Assembly (NCBI GenBank): GCA_023382385.1
Contig: JAHDVH010000001.1
Span: 801,611 to 865,610, forward strand
Length of the DNA stretch: 64,000 nucleotides
Source: a bacterium
Lineage (GTDB): Bacteria > Electryoneota > RPQS01
Reading direction: 5' to 3'
Of the stretch, positions 25,355 through 34,645 are shown piece by piece (position 1 is the first letter of the stretch; every line of letters begins with the position of its first letter). The translations under genes and the position numbers were made by a program. Below the pieces are notes generated by a model. That model ran no database searches. It had not been told where the DNA came from and saw only the letters and a program-made list of their open reading frames with translations.

Positions 25355-27718
25355 CTATGCCGTCCAGACTCGTCGTCCGAAGAACGCTGGTCTATCGGAG
25401 GCGGCTTGGTTCGTGTGGTCAAGCCGTCTCTCTGGATCGCCCGGATGCCGTACGCTACCGTTTTGCGACGGGTCCCCGTCTTGAGGGGCACGGTTCGAAT
25501 GAGTGTGTTGATGATACTGCTTCGAACCCCGTTCTGAAATTTCTATCTGTTGAACAGGATAACCTTGATCCCTCAACCAGATGGCAATCTGCCCTCTCTG
25601 CTCTTCCATCACGGCAGCAACTGTCGGATCCGCCGCAATTCGAATTGAGTATAGGTCATTCTCGCGAAGAACATCGATATCTAATGTGCCAAACTCTTCA
25701 AACGGGACGACCAAGTGAAGTTCATCAGGTTCAACCACCCGGCGACGGGATTGTTCAAGCGCCTGCTGCAGAGCCGCCTGCAGCGTTTCGTTTGCCAATC
25801 GACCCCAAGTTGCCGCCTTCGCGGATACGCCGTTCAGACCGTTTGTTGGAAACGATGACCCTCCTGAAGGCATTGCGTTGGATTGTTCTCCATGGGTCGA
25901 TTCATGCTCGCTGCCGGGAAAATAGCCGTGGCTGCTCAGAGAGCTAACTCCCTTCGTGGGTAGCTCTGATTTGTCAAGGGAGAGCACTGTGGGATTACTA
26001 TCCACATTTGCGCTCGCCCTACTCCTACTCTGCCACGCCGTGCTGTTCTGACTAACAAGGCTGGGATCGGTTGCCTTGAGATCACTTCTTACGTCACTCC
26101 TGAGGAGCAAAGAAATATCGGGAAGAACTGGTTGACGTGGTGCAAATACCGGGTCCTGTGATCGGATATGAGCAGTCTGTTTTGGATGGTTCGGGTGCAT
26201 CTGAATCGCTTCCGGTGACGTAAACTCAGAGACACCTTCTGCAGACCTGCTGAAGGCAGATACGGACTCAGTATCCTGTTTTCTTGCTCCTTCCTGAGCA
26301 GGAGCTTCCATCGTAAGACTTCCAGCAGAAACATCGCTTGTGAAACGGCGTGGTTTTGCCACAACAGATGTCTGATAGCTCATGGCCTCTAAAGTAGAGC
26401 TTTTGGCTGCAGGGGTCGCGCTTTGGGCTTCAAGGTGATTCTTCACGTGCTGAATCCTTACTTCGGCAGTCCTCTCTTGCCCCATCTTCGAAGTTCGCTG
26501 CTGCAGATTCGCTCCTTGACCTGTCAACCGGGGAGCAGGAATCTCTGGACTCACTTTGCTGGGCAAGATATGCTGGGTAACACGTGTTGCATGCTGTCGT
26601 TCACGGTTTTCCTTGTTCAGAGTTTCCTTTAGGTTTCCCCTTGAAACCGGTACCGGCTCCGAGCCACGAGCAAGATCGTTTCGGGTCGCGCGGATTACTG
26701 ATTCGACCGAACGGGGCGCATTCGTTTCAGTACGAGCAATGTTGGTTGCTACAAAGGTATTGCTCAGGTTGGGATTCTCCCTCGACACATGAACGGCTGG
26801 CGGTCTATGCAGCCCCGAAACCTGTCTCTTCGCCTCCACGACATGTTCCGGTATCGTCACAGCACGAGCTTCCTGCAGCGGGAGCCGAGCCGAACTTAGA
26901 GACTTCGCCTCCACGACATACTCCGGTATCGTCACCGCATGAGCCTCTGATTGGCGGCGTGCACTGCTTGTTTGAGCAGCCGGCACAGATTGACCACCAT
27001 TGAAGTCGGACTTCCCTGTGGAACGTGGCTCCGACGTGCCTCGGCTAACCACCGACACGGTTTTCGCGGGGCGCTCTGCTATCGAGCGCGGGGGTCCCGC
27101 CAAAGGTTCAGGTTTGGATCCAATGGAGTTCGAAGTGCCGCTCTGCTTGCTCTTCGCGTCTGTCTCTGACTTAGTGGACAGGGAGTTCTCTTCTAAACTG
27201 ACATTCGAAAGATCGAGCGAAGGAGACTTCCTACTCAAGATTGCTGCCTGTGTAGCTCCGAGACTCGGAACGTCAAGTTTGTTGATGCCTTTCACGGAGG
27301 GAAGCATGGAAGATGCGTCAGTGATAGTGAATACGCCGCTTGCGCCGATCGCCGGCAACACGTGGGTTACATTTGCCGTAACTTTCTCGGCATAATCACC
27401 TGACTTCTTTCGCTCAGATTGCTTCTGCTCAGGCACTCGCGAAGGTGGATCGGCGGCCGTTGAGGTGGACTTTAGCTTGTCTTGCGCCTCGCTTTGCTGA
27501 CTGCTATGGCGTGTTAAAGTAGAAACCGCCGGTTTTGGAACCGGCGGCTTGCTTTGCAATTGACTTCGTTGTGGAGCTTCCTTGGGTGACTGCTCGCCGA
27601 CTCGATGCATCTGAAGAAAGCCGCTGAAGCCGTCCTTCGCAGGAGCGAAGGTACGTACATTCTTGCCTTCCTTCAAGTTGCTCTTCATGAGGCCGAGCAG
27701 ATCCGCCTTAATCTTCAT
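25355..27718 (-). CDS. fliK: Flagellar hook-length control protein FliK
   Basis: A 787-aa protein, long for FliK (about 400 in enterics). The C-terminal Flg_hook domain is recognisable: LHLVVPFEEFGTLDIDVLRENDLYSIRIAADPTVAAVMEEQRGQIAIWLRDQGYPVQQIEI (about residues 660-725). The first 600 residues are Ser/Pro/Gln-rich, low in hydrophobics and probably disordered, consistent with a molecular ruler. It contains an internal duplication near residues 257-297. Its start overlaps the MotE-like gene by 4 bases (ATGA). Confidence 0.85.
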   Translation of the reverse strand: MKIKADLLGLMKSNLKEGKNVRTFAPAKDGFSGFLQMHRVGEQSPKEAPQRSQLQSKPPVPKPAVSTLTRHSSQQSEAQDKLKSTSTAADPPSRVPEQKQSERKKSGDYAEKVTANVTHVLPAIGASGVFTITDASSMLPSVKGINKLDVPSLGATQAAILSRKSPSLDLSNVSLEENSLSTKSETDAKSKQSGTSNSIGSKPEPLAGPPRSIAERPAKTVSVVSRGTSEPRSTGKSDFNGGQSVPAAQTSSARRQSEAHAVTIPEYVVEAKSLSSARLPLQEARAVTIPEHVVEAKRQVSGLHRPPAVHVSRENPNLSNTFVATNIARTETNAPRSVESVIRATRNDLARGSEPVPVSRGNLKETLNKENRERQHATRVTQHILPSKVSPEIPAPRLTGQGANLQQRTSKMGQERTAEVRIQHVKNHLEAQSATPAAKSSTLEAMSYQTSVVAKPRRFTSDVSAGSLTMEAPAQEGARKQDTESVSAFSRSAEGVSEFTSPEAIQMHPNHPKQTAHIRSQDPVFAPRQPVLPDISLLLRSDVRSDLKATDPSLVSQNSTAWQSRSRASANVDSNPTVLSLDKSELPTKGVSSLSSHGYFPGSEHESTHGEQSNAMPSGGSSFPTNGLNGVSAKAATWGRLANETLQAALQQALEQSRRRVVEPDELHLVVPFEEFGTLDIDVLRENDLYSIRIAADPTVAAVMEEQRGQIAIWLRDQGYPVQQIEISERGSKQYHQHTHSNRAPQDGDPSQNGSVRHPGDPERRLDHTNQAASDRPAFFGRRVWTA
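26828..26947 (-). repeat. Internal direct repeat inside fliK
   Basis: Two near-identical copies of about 45 bases, offset by 75 bases (about 26828-26872 and 26903-26947), encode AVTIPEYVVEAK and AVTIPEHVVEAK. Only a few bases differ between copies. It is a recent in-frame duplication within the low-complexity ruler region. Confidence 0.8.
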
Positions 27719-28359
27719 GATGACTTTCTCGCCCCTGAGAGTTCAGTCATCCTCTCCGCAACAGACGCCGCAACCGGCACGGGAAGCGATGCCATCATCT
27801 TTGCCCCGCTGCGTGCTTTCATTCGCATGACAAGCTGGACGATAGTATCCGTTGGCAATCTCTCCGCAATTACTGCCGCTTCAGCAGGCTTCATTCCCTC
27901 AAGCATTTTTGCAAGTTTAGCAAGCTCAGCGGCAGAACGGACTTCAGATTCCAGCGCCTCGGGATTCTCGACGACACTGCCTGCATCAAGTTGCATTCGT
28001 TCCTCGCCATTCGGGTCGGGTTGCACGACCGCCTGCTGCGCCGCAAGAGGCATCTCCGGAACGGTCTCCGCTGGCGGGTTGATCGGCTCTGTTGTGCTCG
28101 CGAAATTCTTGGATGTATCCGCTGAAACAAGTTCCACGCCCGCACTGCTGCTAACATCACTAAGCGGATCCACATCCAGGTCACTCAACAGGGAGTCTGC
28201 TGTCTCGGTATGAAGACTGTCAGCAGACGTCGTACTCTGGACGATTTCGCTTGGAGCAGGCCGAGGCTGCATAAACCGCAAGACAAAATGCGCAATGACG
28301 TTCAGCACAAAGAATGTGCCGACGTACAGTCCGATGGTGGGAAGGTATTTCTTGATCAT
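27715..28359 (-). CDS. MotE-like protein (MgtE-intracellular-domain-like, flagellar)
   Basis: A 214-aa single-pass membrane protein: membrane helix near the N-terminus (YLPTIGLYVGTFFVLNVIAHFVL), an acidic Ser/Thr-rich linker, and a C-terminal helical domain (LAKLAKMLEGMKPAEAAVIAERLPTDTIVQLVMRMKARSGAKMMASL) as in MotE/YlxF-type proteins. Genes of this type lie between fliJ and fliK in many flagellar operons and act near the motor. ATGA overlap with fliJ. Confidence 0.83.
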   Translation of the reverse strand: MIKKYLPTIGLYVGTFFVLNVIAHFVLRFMQPRPAPSEIVQSTTSADSLHTETADSLLSDLDVDPLSDVSSSAGVELVSADTSKNFASTTEPINPPAETVPEMPLAAQQAVVQPDPNGEERMQLDAGSVVENPEALESEVRSAAELAKLAKMLEGMKPAEAAVIAERLPTDTIVQLVMRMKARSGAKMMASLPVPVAASVAERMTELSGARKSS

Positions 28360-28796
28360 TTGTTCTTTGGACGTGACTGTGATATGTCATCCGAGAAGGA
28401 TTGCTCTTCGCGGAGAATCTCCTTGAACCATGCTTCACGCTTTCTTTCACCAAGCTTTTCCAGCCCCAGGCGGTCTCTGCGTGCAAGCAGGAACCGTCGC
28501 CTTGCTTCGCTCATATGATGGTCATGCTCACGTACTACGGACGATTGAAATCCTACGATTCGTTCTATCCTCTGCAGATAGCGCCAATCCGTCATTCGAT
28601 CTGCTATTCGGTTTGGTCTCGACAGAGAATCGACCATCGCCTCGGATTGAATGTCGCGTTCTCCAGTGAACATCGCCAATCGTTGTTGCTGGGCGCCAAA
28701 AGCTTTTTCCGCGCGTTTCTGCTCCGCCAGCCGGAGCAATTGCTGAATGTTGCGAACTCGCAGCACACGCTCAAGGCCAAACCGGAACTTCTTCAC
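28356..28796 (-). CDS. fliJ: Flagellar export chaperone FliJ
   Basis: A 146-aa, fully helical, highly charged protein starting with the typical KKFRFGLERVLRVRNIQQ. FliJ is a two-helix coiled coil resembling the gamma subunit of F-ATPase that fits in the FliI hexamer. It starts at GTG 28796 and overlaps fliI by 4 bases. Confidence 0.9.
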   Translation of the reverse strand: MKKFRFGLERVLRVRNIQQLLRLAEQKRAEKAFGAQQQRLAMFTGERDIQSEAMVDSLSRPNRIADRMTDWRYLQRIERIVGFQSSVVREHDHHMSEARRRFLLARRDRLGLEKLGERKREAWFKEILREEQSFSDDISQSRPKNK

Positions 28797-30100
28797 TCTG
28801 TTGCCAATTCGATAACTTGTGCTCGAGCTTCTTCCAGCGATGAGCGCTGCAACATATTCTGTCCAAGCATCGCCTGGATGGCCGGAAGCTTTTCAAGTGC
28901 GCGGTCAAGCGCAGGAATCGAACCACGGGCATACGCCCCGATTGAGATAAGATCCTCGCCTTCACGATAGGCTGCAAGCCACTCTTTGATTTGCGCAACA
29001 GCACTTCGATGCCCTTCGTCAACGACGTTCGGCATCACACGGCTAATGCTGTTGAGCACATCTATTGCAGGATAATGATTTCTGGCTGCAATTTGTCTTG
29101 ACAGCACGATATGTCCATCGAGAATGCTCCTCATCGTGTCAGCAACCGGCTCGAGCATGTCGTCACCTTCGACCAGCACCGTGTAAATCGCGGTAATTGA
29201 ACCCTGTTCTGAGTTACCGGTGCGCTCCAGCAGCTTGGGCAGCGTGGCGAACACAGATGGCGGATATCCGCGTGTTGCGACCGGTTCATTTAGCGAAAGA
29301 CCTACTTCCCGCAAAGCGTGGCAGACACGTGTGACGCTGTCCATCATCAGCAAAACGCGCAATCCTTGATCTCGAAAATACTCTGCCACCGCGGTTGCCG
29401 CAAGTGCACCTTTGATTCGCAGCAACGGCCACCGATCCGATGTCTCGCAAACGATTACTGAACGCTTAAGCCCTTCCTCCCCCAACGCGTCTTCAAGGAA
29501 GTCCCGCACCTCTCGGCCACGCTCCCCTATCAATCCGACCACGATCACGTCAGCGCTCGTGTAACGAGCCATCATGCCGAGCAGAATGCTCTTGCCGACA
29601 CCGCTGCCTGCGAAAATACCAACCCGCTGACCGACTCCGAGAGTCAGCATGCCGTCAATGGCACGTACTCCAACTTGGAGCGGCTCTTTTACCCGCGGGC
29701 GTCTTAGCGGATTAGGACACTCAGCTTGAAGAGATCGATACGCTTTTGCGTTGATAGGTCCCTTTCCATCGAGCGGCTCTCCGAGACTATTAATGACTCT
29801 GCCCAGCATCTGGGATCCTACAGGCACAAGCTGTGTTCGCCCTAGATCTGCGATTTCGTCGCCTGGGCATACACCATTAAGATCCTCGAGTGCCATCAAC
29901 AATGTCTGCGCACCGTCAAAGCCAACAACTTCAGCAAGCTTTTCGCCTTGCGATGTCGTGATACTGCAGAGATTACCAATAGCGCTTCGCGGCCCCTTCG
30001 CTTCGAGCACCAGGCCGCGCACGCTGTTAACGCGACCGACCGCCCGTACCGCACTTGCGCTCTGCAGAATGCTCTGGGCTTGCGAGAGAAGGTTACTCAC
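28793..30100 (-). CDS. fliI: Flagellar export ATPase FliI
   Basis: A 435-aa ATPase. The P-loop AGSGVGKSILLGMMARY is near residue 165, with VVGLIGERGREVRDFLED and LLMMDSVTRVCHALREVGLSLNEPVATRGYPPSVFATLPKLLERTG, all typical. It energises substrate loading at the export gate with FliH and FliJ. Start is GTG 30100, overlapping fliH by 4 bases. Confidence 0.96.
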   Translation of the reverse strand: MSNLLSQAQSILQSASAVRAVGRVNSVRGLVLEAKGPRSAIGNLCSITTSQGEKLAEVVGFDGAQTLLMALEDLNGVCPGDEIADLGRTQLVPVGSQMLGRVINSLGEPLDGKGPINAKAYRSLQAECPNPLRRPRVKEPLQVGVRAIDGMLTLGVGQRVGIFAGSGVGKSILLGMMARYTSADVIVVGLIGERGREVRDFLEDALGEEGLKRSVIVCETSDRWPLLRIKGALAATAVAEYFRDQGLRVLLMMDSVTRVCHALREVGLSLNEPVATRGYPPSVFATLPKLLERTGNSEQGSITAIYTVLVEGDDMLEPVADTMRSILDGHIVLSRQIAARNHYPAIDVLNSISRVMPNVVDEGHRSAVAQIKEWLAAYREGEDLISIGAYARGSIPALDRALEKLPAIQAMLGQNMLQRSSLEEARAQVIELATE

Positions 30101-30795
30101 GTGCTCTTCTCCATCGCCGTTTCGAGCTGCTCGCGAAGTGCATTCAACTGAGTCGCAAGTCGAGCATCGAGCGATCCGATGTCGCTATCGATCAGACAGT
30201 CGCCGCGATGCAAGGAGTCGTCGGGGCGCACATCCAGCACTGCCGCACTGCTCATGGATTCGCTCAGCGACCCCAGATGCGAGCGAATGTGCGAGATGTC
30301 GTAAGGGTTTACTCGAATGGTAACGTGCCGTGCTGCGCTGATTTCTCTGAGCGCCGCCCGCACGATATTGTAGAGTAGCTCCGGTTTAATCGAAAGCTCG
30401 CTGAACAGGATCTTCTCGGCCATTTGTGTTGCGAGAGCAACGAGCTGTGATTCAAATCGGGAGGCCAGCTCGGCACGCTCTGCGTTCAGCGTTTGCGCAT
30501 ACTGCTCAAGAAGTTGAAATGCCGACATCATCTCTTGTTGAGCGTCTTGACGACCGAGGAGCTTTCCCTCTTGAAGTCCCTGCTGTCTTGCAGCTTCCAA
30601 TTCCGTAGCGATCTTGCTTCGGTCAAGTCCTCGGTCGTGAACAGTGCCTGCTTGTGCCAGAGGCAGAACTGGTCTCACCTTCTGGGGCGGTTCCCAAACG
30701 ATGTCGCGAAAATAGTTAACCGGCCGCTCCGAAAAGCGCTTAAAGTCCGCCGGCTGAATCCGTTGGTGTTCAGATCGTTTAAGCACGCGTCCCAT
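30097..30795 (-). CDS. fliH: FliI regulator FliH
   Basis: A 232-aa helical protein with the FliH C-terminal pattern (LASRFESQLVALATQMAEKILFSELSIKPELLYNIVRAALREISAARHVTIRVNPYD). It corresponds to the peripheral stalk of the export ATPase. The N-terminal third is basic and probably disordered. One base separates it from fliG. Confidence 0.9.
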   Translation of the reverse strand: MGRVLKRSEHQRIQPADFKRFSERPVNYFRDIVWEPPQKVRPVLPLAQAGTVHDRGLDRSKIATELEAARQQGLQEGKLLGRQDAQQEMMSAFQLLEQYAQTLNAERAELASRFESQLVALATQMAEKILFSELSIKPELLYNIVRAALREISAARHVTIRVNPYDISHIRSHLGSLSESMSSAAVLDVRPDDSLHRGDCLIDSDIGSLDARLATQLNALREQLETAMEKST

Positions 30796-30796
30796 A

Positions 30797-31819
30797 CTAT
30801 TCGACCATAACCTCGCCCTTGCTTCCGCTCACGATGACGATTTGTCCCAGTTCTTCCAATCGTCGTATGGTGTCCACCACCTGCTGTTGTGCAACTTCCA
30901 CTTCCTTGAGTCGGACTGGACCCATATACTCGATTTCTTCCTGTATTGTCTCCGACGCGCGTTCGGACAGATTTGCCAGAACTCGTGCTTTGACATCCGG
31001 GCTGACGTGCTTCAGTGCAAGGGCAAGATCCTTGTTGTCAACTTCTTTAAGCACCTTTTGAATGGACCGATCATCGAGTTGCACGATATCCTCAAACACG
31101 AACATTAGATTCTTGATATCTGTGGCGAGATCAGGCGATCGCTCGTTGATTTTGGAGAGTATCGACCTTTCGGTAGAAGTTCCAATCATATTGAGAATCT
31201 CGGCCGCTGCCTTTACGCCTCCCAACTTGCTCGAACTCTGCGAAAAATCCACTCTTGACTCAAGCACCGACTCAACCGCCGAAATTGTCTCGGGTGCGAC
31301 ACGCTCCATATTGGCGTATCGGATCATTACCTCAGCCTGCAGATCGGGAGATAGGTCGGCGAGAATCTGAGCACTCTGCTGCGGTTGCAGTTGACTCAGC
31401 ACAAAAGCGATTGTTTGCGGATGCTCTTTTTGCATGAAGGCGAGCAATTGATTGGGATCGACGTTCTTAAGAACGTTAAACCCCTTCACGCGAATCATCC
31501 GCTCAATACGTCTGATAATCTCTACGGCTTTCTCGGGGCCTAATGACCTGTTCAATACTTCCTCAGCATAGGACATGCCGCCCAGTGCAACGAAGTCCTG
31601 CGCCGACATCATATGATAGAATTCTTCGATAACCGAGTTAACGGTAGCTGAATCCACGTTCCGCAGTTTCAGCATTTCCTTTGTGATCTCTTCGATCTCG
31701 TCCTGCTGCAGCCGCTTGTAGATTTCTGCAGAGGCATCTGGACCAATCGAGATCATAAAAACCGCGGCCTTCTGGATGTTCACCAGCCTTGCGGAGGAGC
31801 TTTGTCTAAGTGGTGCCAT
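30797..31819 (-). CDS. fliG: Flagellar motor switch protein FliG
   Basis: About 340 aa from ATG 31819 (a TTG two codons upstream is possible). Domain order: FliG-N (LVNIQKAAVFMISIGPDASAEIYKRL), FliG-M with the EHPQTIAFVLSQLQPQQSAQIL motif, and FliG-C with charged motor residues in KINERSPDLATDIKNLMFVFEDIVQLDDRSIQKVLKEVDNKDLALALK. The charged torque helix that contacts stators is intact. The gene overlaps the fliF 3' end. Confidence 0.95.
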   Translation of the reverse strand: MAPLRQSSSARLVNIQKAAVFMISIGPDASAEIYKRLQQDEIEEITKEMLKLRNVDSATVNSVIEEFYHMMSAQDFVALGGMSYAEEVLNRSLGPEKAVEIIRRIERMIRVKGFNVLKNVDPNQLLAFMQKEHPQTIAFVLSQLQPQQSAQILADLSPDLQAEVMIRYANMERVAPETISAVESVLESRVDFSQSSSKLGGVKAAAEILNMIGTSTERSILSKINERSPDLATDIKNLMFVFEDIVQLDDRSIQKVLKEVDNKDLALALKHVSPDVKARVLANLSERASETIQEEIEYMGPVRLKEVEVAQQQVVDTIRRLEELGQIVIVSGSKGEVMVE

Positions 31820-33512
31820 CTGCAACCCAAGCGCGTAGAATTTGTGCCGCGTTATCCGGCTTGTTTACGACAAACTGAATGGTTCGATTGAGCATTTCCT
31901 GTGCTTTCAGCGCCTCAACTGAGGGACCGTCGTCATCAAGCTCGATCAGCTTGGGTCCATCGCTGCCGCTCTTGAAAATTACCTTCGGGCCGTCATTTCC
32001 CAGGACGACACCACTATGGCCCATCGGTGAGGCGGAGCCGCCTGATGTACTGCCGTGAACGGAATTGCTTTGTGCCTGCTGTTTGAGGGGCACCGCTTGC
32101 GGGATCTGTTCCTGCTTGGCCGCTCCAACTCCCGTCAGAGCGTAGCCGCTTTCACCTTGAGGTAGTGACTGCATGGTCGCATCAGCGGGCAGCGCGGGCA
32201 AACGTTCACTGACTTTGCTGAGCACACTGCGGATCGCAAAGAACGCAAGGATCAAGACGACCACGAGCACAATCTTGTCGGCAAACTGCAGAAGAAGTGC
32301 CTGCCATCCTGTCGGTAGATTTGTCTTCGAGTTCGGTTGCGCTACATTGTCCGAAAACTGGAAGGAGATAACCGTCAGCTCGTCTCTACGAGTATTGTCA
32401 ATACCGAGCGCATTTGCGACCAGTGCGCGGAACTTCTCCAGTTCCTGCGGAGTACGTTCAATATAAGTCTGTATCGTCTTGCCCTCAGCGTCGGTCGACG
32501 TCGCATAACTTCCGTCTATGAGAACCGATGCCCAGATGCGCTCAATATTGCCGACTTCCGGAACAAACTTCTCGACCGTCCTCGGTACTTGATAGTTCGT
32601 CACCAGCTTTTCCGACGTTCCGCTGGCGCCATCCTCGGTCGTCTGTGATTCTTCGGAAAGAGTAGCGGCGCGATCCGAGTCATAGTCTTCAGACGTACGC
32701 TCAATTCGATTCCAGTTGAGTTTAGCCGTAACTTCAACGCGCGACCGCCCGGGTCCGACGACATTCTCCAGCAAAGATTGAGCTTTACGCTCCAGCGCCT
32801 GCTCAATGCTCTGCTGCATCTCTAACTGCGTCGAAGAGAGCCCGGCCAGTTCATCACGCGTTGTGTTCGTAAGTGGATTTCCTTCCGCGTCGACGATGGT
32901 CACGTACTCTGGCTCAAGCCCTTCCACTGCATAGGCAGTCAGGCTCGTCAACGCTGCGACCTGCTTCTTGCTCAGACTGTAGCCCGGCTTTAGCGTAAGA
33001 ACTACCGAAGCGGTTGCAGGCTTCTGATCTTCCTTAAATAATCTCTTTTCTGGCACCACCAAGTGCACTCGAGCGTTTTCGACTCCTTCAATGGAAGTCA
33101 TGGTTCGCGCAAGTTCGCCTTCTACCGCACGATGATAGTTCATCTTCTGCAGAAAGTCCGTCATGCCGAGCATCGGTTTATCAAAGAGCTCGTAGCCCAA
33201 CTCGCCGGTGCGGGGAATGCCTTTTTCGGCAAACGTCAAGCGCAGTTCATTGACCTGCTCTTGTGGAACCTTGATGGTGCCGTCGCTGGAGACGTCAAAC
33301 TTGATCTTCTGATCACGCAATCCGTCCGTTACTGCGGCGGCGTCTTTTGCGTCAAGTCCGGCGTAGAGCGTGACAAACACGGGCCGAGTCGTATAGGACA
33401 CTGCTGCTGCGGTGATCGCGATCACCAAACCCGCGCCAATCACCAGCAATGACCGTTGATTAACAGTCAATCGTTGCCAGAGTTCGCGTAATGTGTCGAG
33501 TGGATTGCCCAT
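31806..33512 (-). CDS. fliF: Flagellar MS-ring protein FliF
   Basis: A 568-aa MS-ring protein. The N-terminal membrane helix is followed by the YscJ-like PVFVTLYAGLDAKDAAAVTDGLRDQKIKFDVS and the GLPRTGE-like GIPRTGELGYELFDKPMLG. The second membrane helix is near residue 425 (IVLVVVLILAFFAIRSV). The C-terminal FliG-binding end is KAQEMLNRTIQFVVNKPDNAAQILRAWV. Length is complete. Confidence 0.96.
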   Translation of the reverse strand: MGNPLDTLRELWQRLTVNQRSLLVIGAGLVIAITAAAVSYTTRPVFVTLYAGLDAKDAAAVTDGLRDQKIKFDVSSDGTIKVPQEQVNELRLTFAEKGIPRTGELGYELFDKPMLGMTDFLQKMNYHRAVEGELARTMTSIEGVENARVHLVVPEKRLFKEDQKPATASVVLTLKPGYSLSKKQVAALTSLTAYAVEGLEPEYVTIVDAEGNPLTNTTRDELAGLSSTQLEMQQSIEQALERKAQSLLENVVGPGRSRVEVTAKLNWNRIERTSEDYDSDRAATLSEESQTTEDGASGTSEKLVTNYQVPRTVEKFVPEVGNIERIWASVLIDGSYATSTDAEGKTIQTYIERTPQELEKFRALVANALGIDNTRRDELTVISFQFSDNVAQPNSKTNLPTGWQALLLQFADKIVLVVVLILAFFAIRSVLSKVSERLPALPADATMQSLPQGESGYALTGVGAAKQEQIPQAVPLKQQAQSNSVHGSTSGGSASPMGHSGVVLGNDGPKVIFKSGSDGPKLIELDDDGPSVEALKAQEMLNRTIQFVVNKPDNAAQILRAWVADGTT

Positions 33513-33538
33513 TTATGCTGGCTTGTTGTGACAGGTGA

Positions 33539-33838
33539 TTAGACCGGCGTTCGCATCAACTCTTGATAGCCTTCGAGGGCTTTCTTCCTAATTTCGAGGA
33601 GCAGCGCCATTGAAATGGAGGCTTCTTCTGCTGCGGCCATGACTTCGTGGATATCTTGAATCTGACCGGTGGCAAAGAGCTGAGTCTTCTCAGCCGATGC
33701 AATCTGCATTTTGTTTACACCGCCAATGAAATCCGAGAGCGTATCTCCGAAAGACTCTCCCCCGTCTTGTTTCTGCTCAGATTGCAAACCCTGCGCAATC
33801 GGCGGAATCGGCCTGATGTTGTCGATGCCGTGAACCAT
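33539..33838 (-). CDS. fliE: Rod-MS ring junction protein FliE
   Basis: A 99-aa protein with the FliE C-terminal core: FGDTLSDFIGGVNKMQIASAEKTQLFATGQIQDIHEVMAAAEEASISMALLLEIRKKALEGYQELMRTPV. The position just upstream of fliF is universal. Confidence 0.94.
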   Translation of the reverse strand: MVHGIDNIRPIPPIAQGLQSEQKQDGGESFGDTLSDFIGGVNKMQIASAEKTQLFATGQIQDIHEVMAAAEEASISMALLLEIRKKALEGYQELMRTPV

Positions 33839-33842
33839 AGTA

Positions 33843-34031
33843 TTATGCCCTCAAGTCGAGGTGTTTGCCGAGTTCTTCGAATGGACGAAAGCCGTCAAGT
33901 TCCGCGTGCTTTTGTGCAATGAGCTCTTTCAAGCGGGCTTCAGCGTCACCACGTTCTGCAGCGGGAGTCGTCTGAGGCTGTGGCGGCTTCTGCAGCTGCA
34001 CGACGGGTGAGTATGTGGGATTGACTTTCAC
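33843..34031 (-). CDS. Hypothetical 62-aa ORF between flgC and fliE
   Basis: It fits exactly between flgC (stop at 34034) and fliE, with a GTG start at 34031. The product is a proline/glutamine-rich N-terminus followed by a short amphipathic helix (EARLKELIAQKHAELDGFRPFEELGKHLDL). No Shine-Dalgarno is obvious, so coupling to flgC would be needed. No family is recognised. Confidence 0.5.
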   Translation of the reverse strand: MKVNPTYSPVVQLQKPPQPQTTPAAERGDAEARLKELIAQKHAELDGFRPFEELGKHLDLRA

Positions 34032-34033
34032 AA

Positions 34034-34522
34034 CTATAGCTCAAGTGCTTTCTTCATCATCGCTTTGGTCGCATTGAACGCCGTGACGTTTGCCTCGAAT
34101 GCGCGCGATGCGCTGATCAGGTCGGTCATTTCCTGGACAAGATCCACGTTGGGCAGACGCACGACGCCGTTTTCGTCTGCGTCAGGATGATCGGGATCAT
34201 GAACTTCGCGGAAGGCCGAGGGATCGCTTTGAATACTCGCTTTGACTCCGCCGCTTGAAGACAGAGACTTGCTTTCATCGCGGCCGAACATGTGATTGGC
34301 GTCTGTGCGTGCGAGCTTCTGATGGGTGCTTTGGGCCAAAGCGGATTCGAATTGCTGTTCTTCCGTCAACACAGTAGCTTTGCGCCGATAAGGTCCGCCG
34401 TCTGCTGTTCTTGTGGTCTCGATATTGGCGATATTCTCGGCTATGGTATTCATGCGCTTCCGTTGCGCGGTCATGCCGGAAACGCTCGAATTCATGCCCG
34501 AAAACAGAGGGTGTAGTTCCAT
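34034..34522 (-). CDS. flgC: Proximal rod protein FlgC
   Basis: About 162 aa from ATG 34522; the frame is open to a GTG at 34549, but that lies at the predicted transcription start. It has LFSGMNSSVSGMTAQRKRMNTIAENIANIETTRTADGGPYRRKATVL and ends in NVDLVQEMTDLISASRAFEANVTAFNATKAMMKKALEL, which is diagnostic. It is the first gene of block 1; the usual partner flgB is not upstream. Confidence 0.95.
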   Translation of the reverse strand: MELHPLFSGMNSSVSGMTAQRKRMNTIAENIANIETTRTADGGPYRRKATVLTEEQQFESALAQSTHQKLARTDANHMFGRDESKSLSSSGGVKASIQSDPSAFREVHDPDHPDADENGVVRLPNVDLVQEMTDLISASRAFEANVTAFNATKAMMKKALEL

Positions 34523-34559
34523 CAGTATTTCCTTGAACTTTCTTGCCACCGGGACAATA

Positions 34560-34575
34560 AGCAGTTATCGTGCCG
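34560..34575 (-). promoter_or_regulatory. Sigma-54 (-24/-12) promoter of the flgC-flgE block
   Basis: On the minus strand: CGGCACGATAACTGCT, against consensus TGGCACG-N4-TTGCW. The -24 GG and -12 GC are both present and exactly 10 bases apart. Transcription would start near 34550, giving a short leader before flgC ATG 34522. Confidence 0.75.
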
Positions 34576-34636
34576 ACCCAGTCAATACTTGAATTCTAAG
34601 CGGTCAAGTTTATTTAAGTAGATAATTATTAATTAG

Positions 34637-34645
34637 TTAAGAATC
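34637..34645 (-). promoter_or_regulatory. GATTCTTAA element upstream of the flgC promoter
   Basis: The same 9 bases occur, in the same orientation, upstream of the flgF sigma-54 promoter (9237-9245). The distance to the -24 element is 61 bases here and 50 there, a difference of about one helical turn. A candidate binding site for the sigma-54 activator; AT-rich chance similarity is not excluded. Confidence 0.4.
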
